DNA of 64,000 nt from Ananas comosus (Eukaryota; Streptophyta; Magnoliopsida; Poales; Bromeliaceae): assembly GCF_001540865.1 (NCBI RefSeq), contig NC_033623.1, forward strand, positions 6,506,975-6,570,974. Reading direction: 5' to 3'. Positions 28,701 through 37,700 of the stretch are shown piece by piece (the first letter of the stretch is position 1; every line of letters begins with the position of its first letter). Both the position numbers and the translations under genes were made by a program. Under the pieces are notes generated by a model, which had not been told where the DNA came from, searched no databases, and saw only the letters and a program-made list of their open reading frames with translations.

Positions 28701-31700
28701 CTGTAAACATTAACCCACATCGACACGCTAGTCCAACTACGGCGAGAAGTCGAAAGGAGGGAAAACCACGCGCTCGCTCGGCCTCCCAACAATGCAACCG
28801 CAACCTCCCGAGCTCGAGCCGCGACCTCAACAACGTACAAGTCCACCGGCTAGAGAAAGAGAGAGGAAAAGAAGAAGAAGAACCGCTCACAACCCTCTCT
28901 CTCTGAATATATAAGCTGGGGATAACCTTGGGTTGATCGACACACCAAAAGACCAAAAGGCCCCTCACCAACTCAAAACTCCAGCTAGAGTACCGGTACC
29001 CAATTTGGTTACCGGTACTCGGCCTCTCATCCCGCAAGCTCGTACACAGGGTACCGGTACCAGCCCGATTCAGTACCGGTACTCGGCATCAAATTGGCGC
29101 AACCCGAGAGCAGCATTTTTGGAATTCCACTGGAGTATCGGTATTCCTCTGCCTGGTACCGGTACTCAACACTGAAAACCTGCACTTTGCAGATTCCAAT
29201 GTCAAAACTCTACTCTCGCGTAGCACTGAGTCCGTTTTACGTCCATTTGGCGCTAAAACGACTCCGACTTGTCCCGACACTCCAGATGTGTCGACAAGCC
29301 TCAGATGCTGAGATCCACGGGTTGCAGAACACCAGGGGCACTACATCTATCAAAAAAAATTAAGCGATAAATTATATGACAAATAAATTAAATAAATTTA
29401 ACTGTTAATTGATTTAATTTAACTTTTAATTTTATCAGTATTTTCAATATTCTAACGCAAAAATAAAATTTTATGTTTGATGTGCCTCAAAATTTGTTTA
29501 TTGAGTTCGATTTTGTTTTCCTAATTCGGCAAAAGTTTCGTGGTGCGACAAATTTTGATAAAATAATTTGTGAAGAAAAAAAAAAAATGTCTGTGGTAGA
29601 AACAGAGGGCTCGGGCCGATAAATGGATCGGATATGTAAATTAAAAATTTGCCCTATATTGATAAACAAAAAAATTAAATTATAATTTTTTGACTTGCCT
29701 AACAAGTAAATTTTTAATTTGCAATGTTTTTGGGAGGTGTGGGGTACTCAGAATGCTTTGGGTACCCTAAAAAACAAAACAAAAAGAAAAAAACAAAAAG
29801 CAAAAAAAAAGGAGCGTAGTGCCGGCACGGCACTGTGCCGCGGCACGCGTCATCGTGCTGCTTTGTCCAGTGCAGCACGGCCCCGCGTGCCGCAACACGA
29901 GGGGGGGTCGGAGAACCCCCTTGTACCGTGCCAGGGGGCACAATACGACACAGGGCGGTACTTCAATCCTTGGTACAAGAGATAAGTCTATTATAGTAAC
30001 AATGTCTACTATAGTAACAATACAACTAGGATTACATACTGTATAAACCTATATCATATCATATAATCCTACTCTAAATATGTTGTAATATACAATATCC
30101 TAATATAGTAGAAGATACTTAATATGTCGTAAGTCGTAACATCCCCCGCAAGCTAAGTATTCGGTGGCCGGATGCGAAGATTAAGCCGCAACATTGAAAA
30201 TTGGGAGGACGACAAAGGCTTGGTGAAAATATTTGCAAGTTGCTTATCAGAAGAGATATGCACAAAGTTCAAATCACCAGACTGAACTTTCTCACGCAGG
30301 AACTGATAGTCAAGCTCAATATGCTTCGTCCGAGCATAGAGAACCGGATTAGCCGCAAGATAAGCCGTGCTGAGATTATCATAATAGATGCTGATGGAGC
30401 GCCATAAGAAAACACCAAGGTCACGGAGTAAACGTCGAATCCAAACCGTCTTAGCAAGCGTGTACACCACAGCACGATACTTAGCTTTAGAATTGGAGCG
30501 AGAAATGGTGGGTTGTTTCTTAGCAGACCAGGAGATAAGATTGAGCTCGAGAAAGACGCAATAGCCAGAAGTAGAGCGACGTGTATCGGGACAATCAGCC
30601 CAATCAGCATCGGCAAATGCCACAAGAGAAGGCTTGACACAGCGAGAGAGTGGAAGACCATAAGATAGGGTCCCTCTGATATAATGTAGAATATGCTTGA
30701 CGGCTTGCATATGTGGTTCACGAGGCGTCTGCACATACTGAGCAACAGAGTTGACAACATATGAAATATCCGGTCTCGTCAAGGTGAGATACTGGAGAAC
30801 ACCAACAAGCTGACAATAGACATAAGGATCATCAAGAAGACGTCCCTTATGAGACGAGAGGCGAGAGACCGGAGAGAGAGGACTAGAGACAGGCTTACAA
30901 TAAAAAAAACCATGGCGTTGAAGTAGTTGATGCGCATATTTGTGCTGAGTCAGATGAAGACCAGAAGAAGACGGAGTAACCTCAATGCCCAAGAAATAAT
31001 AGAACGGCCCGAGATCCTTCATAGCAAATTCACGTTGTAGGGTGACAATGAGAGCCTCGAAAAAAGATGAGCTGCCGGTGATAATAATATCATCAACGTA
31101 TAAAAGAAGAACGAGAGTGCCAGAAGAGGAATGGGAAACAAACATATAGGGATCCGTGGTATTGCTGACAAAACCAAGTTCAGAAAAAATGAAGTGAATC
31201 GCTGAAACCAAGCCCGAAGAGCCTGCTTAAGACCATAGATTGCCTTGCCGAGACGACTAACGTGATGAGAAAAAAAGGGGTCCACAAAACCCGGTGGTTG
31301 TGCTATATAAACTTCTTTAGAGAGAGTTCCATGAAGAAACGCATTCTTAGCATCAAGTTGTCGAAGAGACCAACTAGAGGATAAAGCCACTGAGAGAACA
31401 GTACGAATAGTGGTCGCTTTGACAACGGGGGAAAAAGCCTCATCGAAATCAATACCTCGTTGTTGTTTGTAACCCTGAGCAACAAGCCGAGCCTTGAGGC
31501 GCTCAAGAGAACCATCTGCTTTCTGCTTTACCTCGTATACCCATTTACAGCCAATGAGCTTAACGGAAGAAAGAGGAGGAACGAGATCCCAAGTAGCATT
31601 AGTCAATAAGGCATCAAATTCCTCAGCCATGGCAGACATCTTGAAAAGCCTTATGAAAGGAGGTAGGCTTAGTAGGAAGAGTAGAATGGGCAGAAGCGAG

Positions 31701-34700
31701 TAAGGAAATAGACCCTGTGGAATCCTTAGTCATCGAGCGAGTGAGTATAGAATGGGTTCGGGTAGGCAGTGGAGCTATAGAAGATGAAGGAGAGGAGACA
31801 GTAGCAGGCTGAGGAGGTGGATTATCAGAGGAGGTAGGTAGCACATCAGTAGCATATGGAGAAGAAGCAACAGGCCGGTTGGCCTGTCGTCTGATATAGA
31901 CCCAGAGCTCAGATGGACCAACAACAGTGGCAACATTCTCAGGACCAACCTGTGGAGTGTCAGAATGCAAGCTGGAAGAAAATATTGATATGTTCTCAGA
32001 CGGTGAAACCGATGTGTGTGAACCATTGTCAGCAGGAGGACGTGTGAAGGAGAAGCTAGAAATCGCACCAAGAGTGCTAGGACTTTCACCCAGTAAAGGC
32101 GGATTAGAGAGAAAATTTTGAAACATTTGCAAGTTGGAAAATGAGGATGAGGAAAAAGAAAATTTAGACAGACATGAGTAAGGAAAAATATGTTCAACAA
32201 ACGTAACATGGTGAGAAATAAAGACTTTACCGGTGCTTGGATGTAGACAGCGAAATCCTTTATGTTTGTCATAAAGTCCCAAGAAGACATAAGGAAGTGA
32301 TCGGGGAGCGAGCTTGTGAGGTGCAATGTCCTGTACATCGGGATAACATAAACATCCAAAAACTCTAACAAGTTGCAAGTTAGGAGAAGCACAACTATGA
32401 AGAATGTCCTTTTAAAACAGTGAGAGATGGAATTCTATTCACAAGAAAAACAACAGTTTGAATGGCTTCAGCCCAGAATCGAGGAGGTAAGCAAGCTTGA
32501 AAAAGTAGGCTTTTAACAACGTTAGATAAATGCCTATGCTTCCTCTCAGCAAGACCATTTTGTTGAGGAGTATAATGACAAGAAAATCTGTGAATAATGC
32601 CATTTTGTGAAAAAAGAGTAGAAAACTTCTTATTTACAAATTCAGTGCCATTGAAGGACTCGAAAATTTTTATCGAGCTATGGAATATGTTTTCAGCTAT
32701 TCTTTTAAACTCCAAAAATTTGTCAAAAACTTGGTGTTTAGATTTTAAAAGATAAAGCCAAGAGAATCGAGAGTAATCATCAATAAAAATAACATAATAC
32801 TTATAGCTAGAGAGTGAGGGAACAGGTGATTGCCATACATCCGAATGAACAATATGAAAGGGAAAAGTAGACTGAGATTTTGAATCATTAAACGAAAGTT
32901 TGACATGTTTTCCCATATTACAAGTATTGCAAACATATAATTTTAAAATAGAATTCGAGACAATTTTATTATTTGTAAGGAATGTAGAAAAACTAGGGTG
33001 ACCTAACCGTCTATGCCAAATATCACTATTAACCCTAGATGCAACCAGTGTAGCTGTTGCTTATTTCCAATACTTGTAACTTTAGAAGAGAGTGAATAGA
33101 GTAATGTTCTCGAACTAGGGCATTGAAGGAGCTTCGTCCCTGTTTTCTTGTCTTTCATAAAAAAACCAGAAGAGCCAACTCAAAAAGGAAATTATTATCA
33201 TGACAGAACTGGCGTACGGAAAGTAAATTTTTCTTAATAGAAGGAACAATAAGAACATTTTTAAGAGCAAAGGATTTAGAGGAGGAATGCAACTGAGTTT
33301 CACCTGTCTGAGTAATATCAAGTAAATTTCCATTACCAACAAAAAATTTTTCGTGCCCTTTATAAGGTTTAGAGGTTAAGAGAATACCAGAATTTGCGGT
33401 CATGTGATTAGATATTTAGATGCGCCGGTGTCAGGATACCATACTTCCTCGCCAGGTTCATGGAGGTTCATAGCAGTAAAGGTTTGAGGAAGATCATCTG
33501 CAACAAAGGAATGATTGAAGCGTTGTCTGCACTGAAGAGCCGAATGATTAAACTTGCCGCAAATTTGACATTGTGTCCTAGATTTTGGAATGTAAGGTTG
33601 ATAGGTCGGGGTATAGGGTTGAGAATTATTAGGTTGAAAATGCGAATAGGCTCCAGGAGATCCACGACTAGGATATGAATTGAATCTACTGCGTGGTCCT
33701 TGAACACTACGATATCTACCTCTACGACCTCTATGGCTTCAGCGTCCACGATTTGCATAAAGAGCTTCAGCATTGATAGTGGGACTGGCTGGTGATGTCG
33801 TCAAACTAATACGATGTTGAACTTCAGTTTCCTCTTGCATTAGAAGTGGACGAAGTTGTTCAAAAGTGGGCTTATGTCGATGTGTATTAAGGGCATTGAC
33901 AAAATCCCTATATTCTTCCGGTAACCTGAGAAGAACTGTTATGACCAAGTTATGGTCTGACTCAGATTCACCAATCGCTTGTAGAGCATCACTAATCGCC
34001 TTAATCTTTTGCATGTAATCGCTCATGTTTATTGAACCTTTCTTGATGCTTCACAATTCGGACTATAGAGAGAGCCGTAGAAGCAGTTTTATCAAGGAAA
34101 CTAGTGAAGGACCTGCGCATTGCGGCGGAATGATTTCGTAAAAATAAATATATAAATAAAATAAAAAATAGCAAAAAAGAGCCAAAGAATTATATAAAAA
34201 AAGTAACTGAAAAATAAGCAACTTTTGCTATAATAAAAATATAAGAATAATACCTCTACAGATTTAGGGATAAATCATAACAGTATAATATTTTCAACTG
34301 TTTATATTTTCAATTGTACGATCACAAATATGTCCCTCCAAAACCATAACAGAATAATATAAGTGGGATAAAAATGTCAAAACATATCATAGAAAAATTT
34401 AGGGATAAACCCTAAACCCACTCAATTTTAAATTTAAATATTTAATTTTAAATATTTTATAAAAAGCAAGTTGCCGCATCCCTGGTTGAAATGATTCTAT
34501 AATTTTTTAAAAATCCGATCTTTCAAAATTTTATTTTGATTATCTAATTTTTCGATATATTAGATTTCAGTCAGTCGATGATATTTTGACTTTAAAAATC
34601 TGAGTGCATTGCTTTTTGATATATTAGATTTGAGTCAGTCGATGGTAAAATTAACTTAAAACTCCAATCTTTTTTTTATTTTTTAATGTACAATCTATGT

Positions 34701-37700
34701 CTAAATACTTAATATTATAAAATTAAAATTTATATTTAATACAAACAATTTAAACTATTTAAAAATTATTTATATATTTAAAATTTTTATAATAAAAAAA
34801 AAGTTAGAGTAAACCTTAAAAAAAATTATAAATCTTTTTCTCCATATTGGAAAAGAGAAAAAAAAAAATGGAAGAAAGAGGTATGAAATAAAAAAAAAAA
34901 AACAAAAGCTCCGCTCTCTCCCCAAACTGGGTCCCCACCCATCTACGTGCCAGCTCCTGTACGAGCCTGCGTGGGCCCACCCTACGCGATCTCCCGCTCC
35001 CCCTCCTCCCTGCTGCCTTCGCCGCCATGTGTACAGAAACTGAGGATTCATATATGTATATAGATATGCTTCAATAGTTTTCCAAACATTATATGCAGTT
35101 TTAGGAGAACTAGAAACGACCATATGTAATATGCTAAGAGAAAAGGTGGCATTAATCCATGAGAGTATAGTGGTGTCTTTCTTTTTCCAGTTTAATATTT
35201 TGGGTTTGCACTTATTTTTTTATCAGAAGTTTTAATTGTTTGAGGCGGTATAGTACCAGCTCCGTCCACATGCGATGTAATATCAAAACTCTCCAAAACA
35301 TTAAGAAAAATTTGTTTCCATATCAGATATGTGAAATTCGTGAGTTCAAGTGGTATAGGAGTTTTGATGTTAACTACTGGCAGGTTTGAAGAGGAAGACA
35401 TATTACCACCAAGAAAAAAAAAGATTCACCACGAGAGAGACAAATTCGAAAAATAGACCAAGTAATCACAGATTCAGAGGAAAGAGAAAAAGGAGTCAGA
35501 GTTGAACCCAAGATGAACCGACTGTACTTGAGATCAACCGGGCGACATTAGCAAGCAGCACCAATGAGAGGCTGGAATTACTGTAGCACAACCACTGTAG
35601 CAGTCTGTAGTAGTACTGTAGCGCCGATATTATAGGGTACAGTAGTGCCGGCACTGTAGCAGTATCGGGGAGATAAAAGTCCAAGGATAAGGGGAAATAG
35701 AACACCACAAGAAAAAGCACCTATGGAAGAAGGTGAGACTTGTGGTGGATGGTGGCTATGGATCGATATCCTCAAATTAGGGTTTCCGCTCTGATAGCAT
35801 GAAAGAAGGACAAAAGAGCATACCCTCTTGGGTTCTATTGATGAAATTATATAGTACAAGAGATAACTCTACTATAGTAACAATGCCTACTATAGTAACA
35901 ATACAATTAGGATTATATACCATATAAAGCTATATCATATTATATAATCCTAGGATTACATACCATATAAACCTATATTATACCATATAATCCTACTCTA
36001 AATATGTTGTAATATATAATATCCTAATATAGCATAAGATATTAAATATGTCTTAACAAAAAGACAAATAAATTATATAATATACCTATAGAAATCTGCC
36101 ACACACAGCTGTTAGTTTCTTCATAGTGTATTTCCATGTCGCTCTTGGGATAATGCGGCCTTTCTTGACTAGATGATCCTTCTCATTTCCTTTTCTATTG
36201 ATTGGATTAAAAAAAGAGGTGGATTTAACTAATTACTATTTTTTATATTAAATTAGAGTAATAGATGCTTTCAGTTGAAAAAATAGGAAGAGAAACTAGG
36301 TGTTTTGTTCAGGAGAATAATTGATGGAGTTGCTGGTATGTTGTTGGGTCCCTTCTCCTTAGTAGGAGATGGAATAATGGGCCATTCTTTGTTTTCTTCT
36401 GTGCAGACATGACCAAAGAGGGCGACCAAGTCCCTCCCTTCCGAGAGGAGAGGCGTGAATAATGAGAAATAAAACTATAAAAATTAGGGTTAGAAAGTTT
36501 ATACTTTGGTGGGGTTTAGGCGGGAAAAGCTGGCGCTTTTAGTCGCTTAAATTTAGAGAAAAAAAAAATCTTCGCTATGGAGTAGTAGCGAAATGTTAGT
36601 TACAAATGTAATCCATTGCAAAACACAATTCCATAATGTCCCCCAATTTTTATTTTACAGCGAACATGAAAATCCTTTGCTAACACTTATTTTTAGCAAT
36701 GAAATGTTCCTTTTCACTAAAATCTGTTCTTCAAATCACAATATTGTTGTAGTGCTTGATGCTTTTGAGGCGGAGAAGGTAATTCTTGGCTTGCTCTGGT
36801 TCAGTGCCTCTTATATGTATTTGTGACTTATGCTTTTGGGATTTTGCATCTTTTCCTTCCACGGTAAGCAATTAGTAATGATGAACTCATCTTTTAGGTA
36901 CATCTCGCTGGCGAGAATTTGGTGATGGGGGGCTTTTGTGGGGAGAATGTAATGGAAAATCTTTTGATTGGTTCGATGGTTCTCCTGTTGAAGAGCTTCT
37001 GTGCAAGGTCCATATCTAAAGTGATTGTTTTGTTTATTTACATTTAGAATTGTTTCTTTTCTGTACTTTCATAGTCATTAAATGTTATTATTTCTTTTTA
37101 TTCTTGCTACTGTTCACTTTCAATATCAAAGAATTTAAACGTGCTTATGATTTCTCTTTCTCCTCTTATAATATGTTGTGGTCTACAGTCTACTGTCATA
37201 AGCTAGCAGTCCAAGCATACTTGGGTACACTTGAATTTGTATTTGTTGATCTTGCTCTCAAGTGAATATTTCGATAGCTTTTGCGAAAAACTAATGAAAA
37301 CTAATTTATAATTTTTGATGTCACCATTAAATAGGCACTTCACATGAGTACAAAGTATCCATGTGCTAATGCAGCAAGAGGTGAAATTTTTGTTTCTGGC
37401 ATTGCAGAGTCCACCTTATTGTTTGTTTGTAACCATTTAATGCAAGAAGCTAATTTGGAAAACAATTGAGGTCTACATGCCTTCATTAGAATTTACTTTC
37501 CTCGCTCTTGTCATAAGCACAATGTCTGGTGAGGGACTAAACAGATTTACGCTTTGCTGCAGAAAATTGATATGTTACGTGAAAAACTCATAAAATCAGA
37601 ATGGCTCTTTGGAAAACAAAGTTTCTGCTTCTCACAAATTTGGCAGTTTTAAGGTGACACGGCAAAAGGTTAACTTCAAGTTCTGTTAATGGATGTACAT

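Larger units (their letters stand above)
26979..29971. mobile_element. Mutator-like element inside the copia 2 LTR (2993 bp, about 1.1 kb without its own insertion)
   Basis: The ends read AAGGTTTAAAGTGC and, reverse complemented, AAGGATTGAAGTAC, both followed by GGCACGG-rich sequence. GTACAAGA is duplicated on both sides (about 26971-26978 and 29973-29980) and occurs once in the intact LTR copy near 35851. Termini match the MITE at 24511-24856, so both belong to one family. No transposase is present. A solo LTR is nested at 27462-29345. Confidence 0.8.
26917..36058 (-). mobile_element. Copia element 2 (about 5.2 kb, carrying two insertions; TSD AAAAG)
   Basis: Minus-strand Ty1-copia element with TG..CA LTRs, a perfect 5 bp duplication AAAAG (26912-26916 and 36059-36063), a primer site reading TGCTATCAGAGC at the 5' LTR and a G-rich polypurine tract at the 3' LTR. 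It belongs to the same family as copia element 1 but keeps the integrase region. Its 3' LTR is split by a Mutator-like element (26979-29971) and its gag by a Helitron (34101-35064). Frameshifts and lost catalytic residues make it non-functional. It lies in the 19.4 kb MSH1 intron. Confidence 0.95.

Noticed and set aside
36593..36826. Extra MSH1 exon before exon f
   Set aside because: Exons e and f join without a gap in the protein, and the frame has no MSH1 similarity.
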